This document shows positions 53,335 to 63,000 of a DNA stretch of 64,000 nucleotides, piece after piece. Each line of letters opens with the position of its first letter. Position 1 is the first letter of the stretch. Below the pieces are notes generated by a model. It did not search any database. It was given only the letters and a program-made list of their open reading frames with translations, and was not told the origin of the DNA. The DNA comes from Sclerurus mexicanus (lineage: Eukaryota > Chordata > Aves > Passeriformes > Furnariidae). The position numbers and the translations under genes were made by a program. The stretch covers positions 124,001 to 188,000 of the forward strand of contig VWZF01001678.1 in assembly GCA_013396755.1 (NCBI GenBank), written 5' to 3'.

Positions 53335-53491
53335 ATTGAGCACTGTGCCGGTGTTGCCACTCTGTTTGTGCCAATCCACTGAAGCATGCTTTGAGAGCCT
53401 TCTCCTGGAGCATGCAGGAAGACGGACTCGCAGTGTAGAAATCCAGCATCTGAGCAGGGCTCACTGCTAGAACGTCCATACAGTCAAACAT
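53335..53491 (-). CDS. RARB: RARB isoform beta2 first coding exon (A domain)
   Basis: This exon encodes residues 1-52 of retinoic acid receptor beta 2, a nuclear ligand-activated transcription factor that binds retinoic acid and heterodimerises with RXR. Translation from the ATG at 53491-53489 begins MFDCMDVLAVSPAQMLDFYT and ends with TEWQHRHSAQ. That is the RARB2-specific A region, which carries ligand-independent activation function. The exon ends at 53335 with one base of a split serine codon, followed by the donor GTAGGT (53334-53329). I chose this ATG because it matches the known RARB2 N-terminus. The in-frame sequence upstream offers only non-ATG codons before the leader. The first half is rich in D, L, S and P, with no membrane or signal segment. 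Compared with the mammalian protein as I remember it, residue 13 is Ala instead of Gly. The identification is firm; the isoform is set by the adjacent P2 promoter. Confidence 0.97.
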
Positions 53492-53555
53492 GATTCCCCC
53501 TGCACAGAATGCCTGCAAAAGTGCTTTCTTCTAGGTGTGGAGGAAAATGGCACAT
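53484..53555 (-). other. Upstream ORF E, overlapping the RARB2 start codon (23 codons)
   Basis: The last upstream AUG (53555) reads 23 codons, beginning MCHFPPHLEE, and ends at TGA 53486-53484. The frame therefore runs through the RARB2 AUG (53491-53489) in a different frame and stops five bases beyond it. A ribosome that translates it cannot reach the RARB2 AUG by simple forward scanning. It overlaps the last 25 bases of ORF C. Confidence 0.65.
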
Positions 53556-53686
53556 AAAAGTACACCCAACTCCATCAAACTCTGCCCCTTTTTTGGCACG
53601 TAGGCTGTTGGTCTTTTTCCCAGACCAGAATCATGAATTATGACAGACAACACAGCTAAAAGCCTGTAATTGATCCAAATGATCAT
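53531..53686 (-). other. Upstream ORF C of the RARB2 leader (51 codons)
   Basis: The AUG at 53686 opens the longest upstream frame, 51 codons, ending in TAG at 53533-53531. It starts MIIWINYRLLAVLSVII, a hydrophobic run, and ends with a second hydrophobic segment (GVLLCAIFLHT). An internal in-frame AUG at 53575 gives a 14-codon frame beginning MELGVLLCAI, which resembles an upstream ORF I remember in the mouse RARB2 leader. The stop lies 39 bases before the RARB2 AUG. Confidence 0.65.
53575..53634 (-). other. Upstream ORF D of the RARB2 leader (19 codons)
   Basis: This frame begins MILVWEKDQQ and ends in TGA at 53577-53575. Its start overlaps the stop of ORF A (ATGA), and its stop shares a base with the internal AUG at 53575 (TGATG). 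It thus links ORF A to the 14-codon frame by two stop-start overlaps. No peptide function is inferred. Confidence 0.65.
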
Positions 53687-53762
53687 TTACCATTTTCCAG
53701 GCTGCCCAGCCAATCCAGCAAGATGGGGGGATGCGAGCCGCATTCCAAGTTTTAGCTACCAT
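53631..53762 (-). other. Upstream ORF A of the RARB2 leader (43 codons)
   Basis: The first AUG of the leader (53762) opens a 43-codon frame ending in TGA at 53633-53631. A second in-frame AUG at 53693 gives a 20-residue form starting MVNDHLDQLQ. The stop overlaps the next AUG (ATGA, start at 53634). The peptide is tryptophan-rich in its first half and has no domain I recognise. Its role, if any, is in translational control of RARB2. The mammalian RARB2 leader is known to carry regulatory upstream ORFs, and the 20-codon version resembles one of those. Confidence 0.7.
53687..53743 (-). other. Upstream ORF B of the RARB2 leader (18 codons)
   Basis: This short frame begins MRLASPHLAG and ends in TAA at 53689-53687. 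The stop directly abuts the AUG of upstream ORF C (TAA then ATG, start at 53686), which would favour reinitiation at that AUG. It overlaps ORF A in another frame. No function is assigned beyond possible translational control. Confidence 0.6.
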
Positions 53763-53952
53763 CAATTTCTCCCAAAATTTCTTGAGAGTCAGTCCAACTC
53801 CTGGGGCAATCGCCGGGTGCGTGCCGCGTCCCACGCCGCGCCAATCGCCCACCTCCCCGGGATAAAACAGCTCCGGTAGAGGCTCGGGATCCCCCTCGGC
53901 TGTGAATAGATGCTTCTGCCCCTGAACAGCTCACTTCCTACTACTTGTGTCA

Positions 53953-53953
53953 C
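53953..53953 (-). promoter_or_regulatory. Inferred RARB2 transcription start (P2)
   Basis: The position is placed by homology. The DR5 at -53 to -37 and the CRE-like site at -99 to -92 both give +1 at 53953, and the TATA box then sits at about -31 to -25. The resulting leader of about 462 nt fits the length known for mammals. Expect an error of a few bases. Confidence 0.65.
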
Positions 53954-53976
53954 AGGGAATGAAAGATTGAATTGCC

Positions 53977-53985
53977 TAATATATG
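53977..53985 (-). promoter_or_regulatory. RARB2 TATA box
   Basis: The minus strand reads CATATATTA just downstream of the RARE, about 24-32 bases before the inferred start site. The same CATATATTAGGC context is found in the mammalian RARB2 (P2) promoter. Confidence 0.85.
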
Positions 53986-53989
53986 CGAG

Positions 53990-54006
53990 TGAACTTTCCG
54001 TGAACC
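53990..54006 (-). promoter_or_regulatory. RARB2 promoter DR5 retinoic acid response element
   Basis: On the minus strand the site reads GGTTCA-CGGAA-AGTTCA: two direct half-sites separated by five bases, the classic DR5 bound by RXR/RAR. It underlies autoinduction of RARB by retinoic acid. It lies at -53 to -37 from the inferred start, the same distance as in mammals. Both hexamers match the mammalian element exactly; the spacer differs at one base from the mammalian CCGAA as I know it. Confidence 0.95.
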
Positions 54007-54030
54007 CTTCCCAGGCTGCTAACCTTCAAA

Positions 54031-54036
54031 TGACCC
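54031..54036 (-). promoter_or_regulatory. Nuclear-receptor half-site upstream of the RARE
   Basis: GGGTCA on the minus strand, followed by TTTGAAGGTTA, about 25 bases upstream of the DR5. A similar auxiliary half-site lies at this place in the mammalian promoter as I remember it. Binding is not shown by the sequence alone. Confidence 0.5.
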
Positions 54037-54044
54037 AAGCGGTC

Positions 54045-54052
54045 TGACATCA
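54045..54052 (-). promoter_or_regulatory. CRE-like element of the RARB2 promoter
   Basis: TGATGTCA on the minus strand, at -99 to -92 from the inferred start. This is the position of the CRE/ATF-type element described in the mammalian RARB2 promoter, where it cooperates with the RARE. Confidence 0.8.
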
Positions 54053-54099
54053 CCAGCTCCCAGGATTCTCACACGCCTTCACAACTCCCAGCAGCCCTG

Positions 54100-57000
54100 C
54101 AAAAAAGCAGGCAGGCGGGCAGGCAAAGGCGAGCCCCAGCCCTGCCGGAGTCGCCCCGCTGCCGCCGAGCGGGCGGGTGCGGATGGGGAGCCCAACTTCC
54201 AAAAAGACCCAAAGTAATAAAGTAATAAAAAAACACAAACCCCAAGCAACAATGGGGAGGAGGCGAAGGGGGTGTAGTGGCTGTAGAGGCACAGTGGCTG
54301 TAGGGAACGGAGGATTTTTAAATTCCAGCTCAATTTTCCGAAAACTTGTGTGCCTCCCCCCGTCCCCGCATTCCTTTCCTCCCCGGAGAGGCCGGGAGGG
54401 AGGCGCAGGCGCCGCCGCTGTTCCACAGCCAGGGACGGACACGGGCTGCGCCCCGACTGCCGGGGCGGCGGCGCTGGGCTCGGAGCAGCCTCATCCCAGC
54501 GCTGCCCCGGCACAGGGACCCCGCTCGGTGCCACTCGCAGAGACGATGGCCGGGGCCAGCCCCGCTCCCAGCGGGGAATCTCAGGAGTCCGTCCCTCCTG
54601 GGGCGGGGTGGGGGGACGGGGGTCAGGCCCCATCTCTGCTCACCATCCCTCCCTCCTCCCGGTTCCTAACTCGCCCTGCGTTCCCTGGCTTCCCTGATGC
54701 GCCAGATTTGGGAATGCCCGGCAGGGCTTGTCCCCACCACTGAGCCCAGGGCCGCCGGGCCCTGCCTGTCTCTGATTAGCAGAGAGAGGGGCCGGGGCCG
54801 CTCCTGTGGCCCCGGGGGGGCTGTATCAGCTTTCAGAGGGCTAATGAGCCCCAGCTCCCCAGGAGAGGAGAAAGGCCACGAGCTAATCCATGGGGAGCAG
54901 GACCCAGCCCACGGTGCTGAGCGGGGACGCTGTGGCTGCCCCCTCCCTGGGGCAGGCAGCGCCAGCCACTCCGTCACAGCCATTCTAGAGGCAAGGGGCT
55001 GCTCCCACCCATCAAGACCTGCGAAACCACGGTGCCGGCAGCCCTCCCTCACGGCTGGAGTAGATGTCAAAGCCTTCCCAGGTCTGTGGCCAGCATGCCA
55101 GCTGTGTGCTGGCCCAGCATTTGTAGCAGGCCAGCAGAGAGCTGCATGCTTTTTAGGTCAATAACTACCTTCTGCAAAACCTTGCTCACCAAGAAAGACT
55201 CCACCGAGTCCTCATTCCTACGAACAACTTAAAAATGAAAAACAACAGCCTGGAAACACTCCCTCTGCCTCAATGGAAAGAACATGAGCTCAATAACCAC
55301 ATGCACGCTTTAATTTTAAATGAATGAGCCAAGCCACCTCAGCCCCAGCAGAGTGAGCATCCTCCAGGAGCAAGGCACAGAGGGGCATTGCTTCCCGCTT
55401 CAAGCGAGCTCAGGTTCAGAAACTGGAAAACTAAATGCTTGATTATTGCCTGTTTCTTGCGAAGCCCAACATGGGAGCCGGGCAGAGAGGGGGACGCTGT
55501 GGGCAGGCATGGCACACCACGGGCAACTGTAAAGAAATGCTGGAGAGAGACTCACCCTGGGACCTGTGCAGCCACTTTAATGGATGTGGTGTCCCCTCTC
55601 CACAAAAAGTCCTTTGATGAACCGAAAGCTCTCTGACAATGTCTGCAGATTGTATTAACAAAACTTTTCACACAGGTTCAAGAATTAAAAAAAAAAAAAA
55701 CAACCAAAACCAAAACCAACCCACCAAACCCCCCCCCCCCCCAACACAGCACATACACTTGTTCCCTGAAACTGATATACCCACACTGAAAACCAGCAGC
55801 GAGCAAAAAGAGCTGCCGCAATCTGGAAACAAATCCTTTTGAAGAGATAAAAACTAAAGCTTTTCTTAGCCTCCTTCCCCTCCGCGGGAGAGCTGTGGTT
55901 GTCCCTGCAGCAGGCAGCCTCTCTCTCCCTCGTCCCTTCAGGCAGAAGAGTTACAAATGCTAGAGTGTAACAGCTTCTTTTTAAGGACTTTTTACGGACT
56001 TTCTCAGCCCTTTGGGGCGTCCTCCCCACGCCTGAACTCCTCCAGCTGAAGAAGCCCCTGACATTCTCTAATCCAAAATTTATGCACAGCATACGCTTAC
56101 AGAAAAAAACATCCTTCAGGGAAGGCTTGTTTAAACCGTTTCAGCACAGGGAACAGTGTTTGTTGTATTAAAAAGGCAAGTGGAAAAGTGGCTAAATTTT
56201 TGTTTATATCTCAGCTGGCTATGTTGCAACAATTTTGTTTTGAATAGCAAAGCTAAATTAAAAGACAGTATTTTCTAACCAGACGACACAGGACATGAGA
56301 GAAGTTTGGAATATGTAATGTGTCACCACAAAAATAACTGGAAAGGATGACATAAAACACAGTGTGTTTTGTCAGTCTCCAATTTAGGGAGAAAACAGCT
56401 TTTTTGTGTAGACTAAGGTTCTTGGAACAGTTTAAGCTCATGCCAAGAAAAACATGTTGCCCATGTGAGTTAAAGTAAACAAAATCAGACAAACAGAAAA
56501 ATACAGTTATGTTTGTTTTTTTTTCCATTAGCAGTCTTATAATACCATATTCAAAAATAAAACCTGTTGGTTATACCTCAAAACATACACTGGCAACTTC
56601 TGAAAGAAAATGTCAGGAAGTCACGCTTCACTGTGTATGAATTGAAAAAAGATAGCTTTTTCTCACTGTGTCTAAATAAGCCAGGTAGCTCATCATGCTT
56701 TATTACAAATAATAATTGTACTAATGCTTATACTTATTACTAAAATCACATATAATTAACAAATTCCTCAAACAGCCCAATGGTTTGCTCATATACTATT
56801 CCTAAAACACAGTAATCTCTGCATCTCATATTTCACTTTGAAATAGCATGATACTTTTCAGGAAAAGCTACATTCATAAAATGGGGGTATTTTCTAAGAT
56901 CAGGACTAACCATAATTATTGTGATAACTAATAGCTCTCTAAGTCAAATGTAATGAAACCTTAAGTATTGCCACATATTTTAAATGCCTGCCCAGCTCCC

Positions 57001-60000
57001 ATAGAGGTGCAAGGAGGGAACAACTCTCCAGTATCTTCGACTTTATCCATGCAAAGAAATTGTGATTTCACATCACTGCTTTGATCTGTTTTCTCTCTCA
57101 GATTGTGATAGCAGAAACTTTACAATAAATATATTCTTAGCTATAAGTAAAATAAAAAGCTCAAGTTCAAGTCAGAAATCTATTTCCTTTGGTGTTACTG
57201 TATATTTGTCAGTGTGACATAGCACATTTGAAACCCGTAATCATAAACCAAAAATTTACAGCCAAGGTTTAGGGTCTACATCTGTTTCTCTGGTTTTTGT
57301 ACTGCAATTACCCACTGGACAATTCAGAAAGCAGCACTATGAATCATGTACTGCACACATGGTTGTGCTGGTCACTTTTTCGTTAGTACAAGAGGCTGAG
57401 GATGCCATAATATGGTTCACCAAGAGAGAGACCATTAACTAGAATTAGGATGAGTGCACCAGGCTCTCTAATAAAAATTACTTTACTAGAAGCAACAGAG
57501 TACTTCTGGAACATTACAGGCATATTTATAGGATGGAAAAATTAAGAAGTACATGCAAAAATTCTCCCAATAGAAGTACGTCAGGGGAAGCAGACTTTTT
57601 TTTTTTTCAATGCAATTTACTATTAATCAAATGTAGCACTCTCTTGAAACAGTTTTGACAGCAGAGTAAATGGTTACTAGTGAATGATGTGTGTGTTTAA
57701 GCAGTGAAAGCAGAGACAAAGTGATGTTTTCTTCTACTCCCTAGGCAAGAGCTGACACTAAGCTTGCTGCCTCAGCTTTGATACTCACAGATTCCTTTGT
57801 GTCAGTTGCTGGGAGAATCACTGGCAGTTCACTAACCCTGCCTCACACACGGGCTTTGATTTTTACCTCTACATTGACGATAGATGTTAATATGAAACAC
57901 TACTTGTCTGCCTTCATGGGGTTTTTCTTCTCCTCCCCTCCACCCCCAACTGGTGATACAAGGTTTCAAATCTGAAAACCTGAATTCCCCCTTCACTACA
58001 TGTAGTTTTTAGCGTTGAGGGATGTTTTCCTCATGTCTCAAGAACATGAATGATCTCGAAAGATTATGGGGAAGAAAATCACTAGGTCACAAGAGAATGG
58101 CTGAATATTTAAAACTCTAAGGTAGGCCTAGTAAATGAGTATCAATCCTGAGCAAGAATTGCCCTGAAGAAAATAAAACAGTAATATTACTGGCATGAAA
58201 TGGCACAAATGACATGGAAAAGCATGAAATGCAGTGAAATTAAGTCAAAAAGGGGTTTCTTCTGACTGCTCTATACTACTATGGACAGCTTGCAATGATC
58301 GAAACAGGAATTTGCACATAACAGGAAGAATTACTTCAGGACTGAAATATAACAGCAACTGGTGAAATACCATTCAGTGCAGGGCAGTATTTTATTTTAG
58401 ATGGCAAAAGCAGCTCCAGACCCAGAACTCGGGCATGCAACCAGTCTGCGAATTACTTACTGATAAAAGCTTTTTGTCTGTCTTAATCAGTGGGTATATA
58501 TTCATAAAGATGCCTTTAAAGCTGATTGCTTAAGTTAAAGGCTATAAAAATAATTCATCTCCACAAACTTGAGCACAGAACCATGTCTCTTAGAATCCAT
58601 ACAATCCTTTGGCGTGGAGCCAAGGGAAAAGACCTATGCTATATGATAAAACTGGAAGTGTATCTGGCTCAGCAATCCATTTCTAAGAGTGACTGCTACT
58701 AGATCTTCCTAAGGAAAATACAGGAATCCCTAGTGATTGGTGAAGTACAACTGACCCATAGGTCTTCTAATAGCCTGTCCTCTAACAGCAAATCACATAA
58801 GCATTAAACGATGAGATTTAATAGCCCTTCCAAATTTTTTTTGGTAACAGCCCTGATATTCTAGATATTCATATATAGCCAATGTCTTTTTGGATTGTGA
58901 TAAATTTGTAGCTCCATGACACAAGTAGATAGTAAGTTACTGAACTTTGAGACAAAGAAGGATAACTATTAAAAAGGAAAAAAAAAAAAAAAGCCCCCAA
59001 AACCTCACTGTAAAACTCATCTGTCTTGCAAATAAAGAGGACAGACCAAACCTCACCCCTCTGAGGCCCCAAAGGCTGATGGCTGTAGGCTCCAGAAACA
59101 CTGGCACAGAGGCAGTGATGTCATATGCATAAAGAGGGAATGACACGCATTTTTGAAGGATATAAAAAGAAAAAACATTATTAAAATTGTCTACATACTG
59201 AATCTACACTTGCTGTTTAGGAGAATCCTGCAGTGCAGACATCACTGCTAAATGGCTGTCAGTAAAAAAAAAAAAAAGAAGTGAGGGAAAAAAAAGGTTT
59301 GTTTCATTTTGTTTTCTTTTTAAATGACCAGAAACTGCTGTTTCAAGGTTTAGCCAAGAAAGAGATTTTTACTGCTAGCCAATAAATCCCTCAAAACAGA
59401 CTTATAATGGAAATGCTGAGGTAACTGGAGTGCCATGCATGGCACTGACACATTGGATTATATAATCAAGGGAGAATGAAGGTTGGGAGATCTATAAAAC
59501 CTAAGTAGAAGTGAGATGTATGGAAGAGCAGAAGAGCAAGTAGAAAAGTTGAATATTAAACTGCAGAGACTACTACATCTAACAATAAAGTTTCCTATAT
59601 GCTGAATATGCTCATGGTTGGCTGAAGGCAAAAGAACACAGAGCTCCACTAAAATTAAGAGAGATTCAAAAATGATGTTCAAGCAACTACTTTGTTTCTG
59701 CCTTTTTAAAGAGGGAAAAAAAACCAACCTAACAAAAGGATAGTAATTCCTGATGTTCTGATATCCTGAAAGGTGTCTCTGAATGTATAAATAAATAATG
59801 TTAGAAAATGCAGAATAAATGGGAGTTCCAAACACTTCCAGACAATTTAAAACCCTAGTTGTAACCAGAATCAGAGTAGAAACTGGGAACAACCATTTCT
59901 ACAGGTTTCCTAATGGCAGCATTCCTTAGGGCAAAGTTAGTCCTGATGGCTTTCTCCAGCAAAAGACCAAAACAACCAAGCAGTAACTGGAACTCCAGTG

Positions 60001-63000
60001 CAATACATACACATATTCTAACAAAGACTAAACGTTACCTAAGCCTTATTTAACTTAAAATAGACTTAAGCACATTTAGGGCTTGTGCTCCTGCACTGCT
60101 GGCAAGGGCAGCTCATACAGAGGGATCCCAGGGGCCTGAGACAGCTGAAACACACTTGAGCAGAGCTCCATTCACATAAAGCCCAATGCAGATTGGACTG
60201 GATTATGCCATCAATGTAAACTGCAATAGATCCATGGTCAGCAACTTGACATGTGTATTTATGACAATCTAGTTCCTGCTTAGTTTGTTCCTAAACCTAC
60301 ATCAAATGCTGAAAGGGCATCTTAAAAAGCAAAATGAAGGAGCAACTGGAAAACGTGCTAGCATAGGTTCCTGGCTGGCAGAGGTAATGACAGCAATGAC
60401 AATGTGGTGACACAGCCTGAAATCTGCTGATAATGATAGTCATCATGCCAACACCTCTACTCTGCCTGTTGCCCTAACTCACTGTACATTCACACCTTTG
60501 TTCTTATCACGCAGATGTACTTTCTGTTTGGGAACAGTCTGCACAATTTTTTTCTGTTAATTAGGTAGAATTACTCAGAAACTGAGGTATATATTTGGCA
60601 AATTGGTGTCCATCATCTTTTGTAGAATATTTGCCATCAACAATGAGGGCACATGAACTGAGGGCACGTCTTCTCAGGAACACTGTTATCACTGTAACTT
60701 TATTAATGTAGCCTGAAAAGCAATCTTACTGATGGGGTCAGTTTTACAAGCATACACGTTATCATAGTGTAACTACTGTTGAGCAGGTAAGGAATCATGT
60801 ATATTCCCTCTATACTACAGTAACTGTCCACGATTGGGCTGTTACAAGTAAAACTCTTTCAAAAAGGAATCATTGCTTTTCACCCTACATTGTTATATCA
60901 ATGTAACATTGAAACATAGACAAGATCTAAGGAAAAATCCAGCTGGGCTGGACCTCTCTTGCATTCAGAAAAAAGCAGTGGCATCATCAATGATGTCTGG
61001 TCTGAAATGTTCACAAAATGTTCCCTGGTTTGCAAATTCTACTAGAAGACAGCTATCAAAATGTTCTTTGGTATATTCCTCATATTCTACTTGACTTTTG
61101 CAATTTAAGCCAACAAATCAAAATCTGCATGGTCTCAACATGCTTCACTAAGCTAGTCCCACATGATTAAACAGATCTGCATATTCCCATACACTTGGAC
61201 TGCAAGACTCCCATATTGGGCCATGGAAGGGATTGAATGTCCGGACATATTATGTCCATGCTCAGGGAATCACAACTGACACACATGTTTTAATCAAAGA
61301 GGACTTACAGAGCTGGGTTGCAGTTAGAGACTGTGGTGGTCAACAGCATATTGCCCCAGCCACTCTGCAGTATTGTGAACTTTTTGACCTTATGGAACCT
61401 TTAGTGCCAAATATAGTGGAGGACATGCAAGGTGTCTCTAAGCATGTAATGCAGCATATAAGGCTTGACAGATCTGTAAAACTATCAAATTTATTTTGTA
61501 TAGACCATACCAAAACTCTTCACTTGGATATCTTGAGCTTTCTTCTGACTGAACTCTTCTTCAGAGACCTTGTCATTACACAGGAAAAAAACCCAAAACG
61601 TTCCTTTTAATCCATTCACAGTTTTGGGCAAATGTCTTAAAGAACAGGCTTCTCATTCATGGGACATTAATCTTCCGTGTATTGTTATCAGACTATCAGA
61701 AGAACAGACTTTACTCAACTTCATATGAGACATACAAAACAAAAACATGTGGAAGGATAATCTTTCCTTTGCAAAATGGCTCTGAGATCTCACCCTTGCT
61801 GCATCCATCCATTCTCTCTTTGGCACGAAGTATCCCAAAAGATATGCCAGAAGACAGGGTTGTGGCTCAACTTTTTCAAGGAATTATTAAAATTAATGGA
61901 TGGGTTAAATAAGCCTTAATCTATCGAAGGTTTAGTAACAAGAATGAGGCATGTGCACATTCCGAATTCTGAGAAATATATTGTAATTCTCCTTTAAAAG
62001 TACAGCATGATGTTATCTACAATCAGATCCTAAATTAATTAACTAAATGACAAGTTCATGAATATATGTTATTTAAAGACTTTAAAAAGTTAAAAGGTCC
62101 ACCTGCTGGATTCTTAAATTTGTCTAAAAATTGTTAGATTTTTTTCCTTCTTTTTAAAAGAAGACTTCCTAAGAGTAGAAGTGCACACCTCTGATACTAA
62201 AGCCTATTCTGCTAACTGAGCAATGCAGGAACATTATGTCACTCAGACATAAGACTTCACAAGCATGCAAAAAAGGCTAAGAGCTTTGCCAACACAAATT
62301 ATCAGACAGAACCTCACTGGAAAAAATGAGGCACAAAGATCTAAGTGAAGTGCAATACTTCATGAGACTTGAACGACATGTTGACAAATACCACTCCACT
62401 CCCTTGCTTCCTACCAGAACTCAATAGCCAAAGCAGAGATTCCTCAGTAGTGTTTTTACAGGCCAAGCTTAGTCTCTCCCTCATCTTATCAGCAGCCTTC
62501 AAAGGGACTGTGGGTGGATCTCCTCCAGGAAAAAAATCCCAAAACAAACCAACAAAAAAACCCTCAGAAGTGCCACCTCTTCCATACAAATATATTGGCG
62601 CAACCATCGAGGCTTTGCCTGAGCTGAGAAAACACACCTGGCTCTTCTAAAGGAGAAATTAAAGAATCCGTGCTTCAGCCCTCAAGCCTTGAGTGGCCTT
62701 AGAGAAGAAGAATGGCTAAGGAGAGAGTCTAGTCAGGACACAAGGAAAATCAATACTGGCTTCTTGAAATACCTTAAGCTGGAAGAAACAGTTAAAGATT
62801 GAGACATTTTGCTGCTCTTTCTGAGCAAGTGAATGTGCAGAAGGCTGCATACACAGGTGGGAACAAAAAGGTAGGAGGAGGCTTTCTGGAGGACTGAAAG
62901 TGATACAAGGCATGTGTTGTAGCCTGAAGTTCTCCAAGAAATCTCATCTTTTAAAAATTTCCTAGTTTTGGTGCGTGAGAGATCTTTCTACACACCGCTC

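Larger units (their letters stand above)
53492..53953 (-). other. RARB: RARB2 5' leader (untranslated part of exon 1)
   Basis: This is the inferred 5' UTR of the RARB2 mRNA, about 462 nt. The start near 53953 is set by the TATA box and by the known spacing of the RARB2 RARE (-53 to -37) and CRE-like site (-99 to -92), all of which fit one start site. The leader is GC- and CpG-rich in its first 200 bases (53750-53900) and AT-richer nearer the start codon. It contains seven upstream AUGs, at 53762, 53743, 53693, 53686, 53634, 53575 and 53555, and none is in frame with RARB2 without a stop. Much of the 53500-53700 segment matches the mammalian leader as I remember it. The exact start base is inferred. 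Confidence 0.85.
53700..54980. promoter_or_regulatory. CpG-rich promoter region of RARB2
   Basis: GC and CpG density is high at 53720-53890, 54100-54180 and especially 54350-54600, and stays GC-rich to about 54980. The core promoter (53977-54052) lies inside. Runs such as CGCCGCCG and CCGGGGCGGCGGCG are seen. AT-rich interruptions occur at 53900-54000 and 54190-54340. Long open frames on both strands here come from base composition, and none resembles a known protein. In human the corresponding island is a well-known target of methylation in tumours. Confidence 0.75.

Noticed and set aside
53492..53518. In-frame extension of RARB2 upstream of the ATG
   Set aside because: It begins at TTG, not ATG, and the RARB2 N-terminus is known to start at MFDC.
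54177..55164. Long open frames on both strands in the RARB2 CpG region
   Set aside because: Proline, arginine and glycine-rich translations are expected where GC content makes stops rare. They overlap each other in several frames.
59458..59892. 144-codon minus-strand open frame
   Set aside because: Hydrophobic, low-complexity translation of AT-rich sequence with no recognisable family.
61233..61610. 125-codon plus-strand open frame, with further open frames on both sides (60873-61094, 61682-61912)
   Set aside because: No similarity I recognise, no splice or promoter support, and stops separate the frames. Probably chance, though it is the longest non-GC-driven frame in the upstream region besides a minus-strand one.
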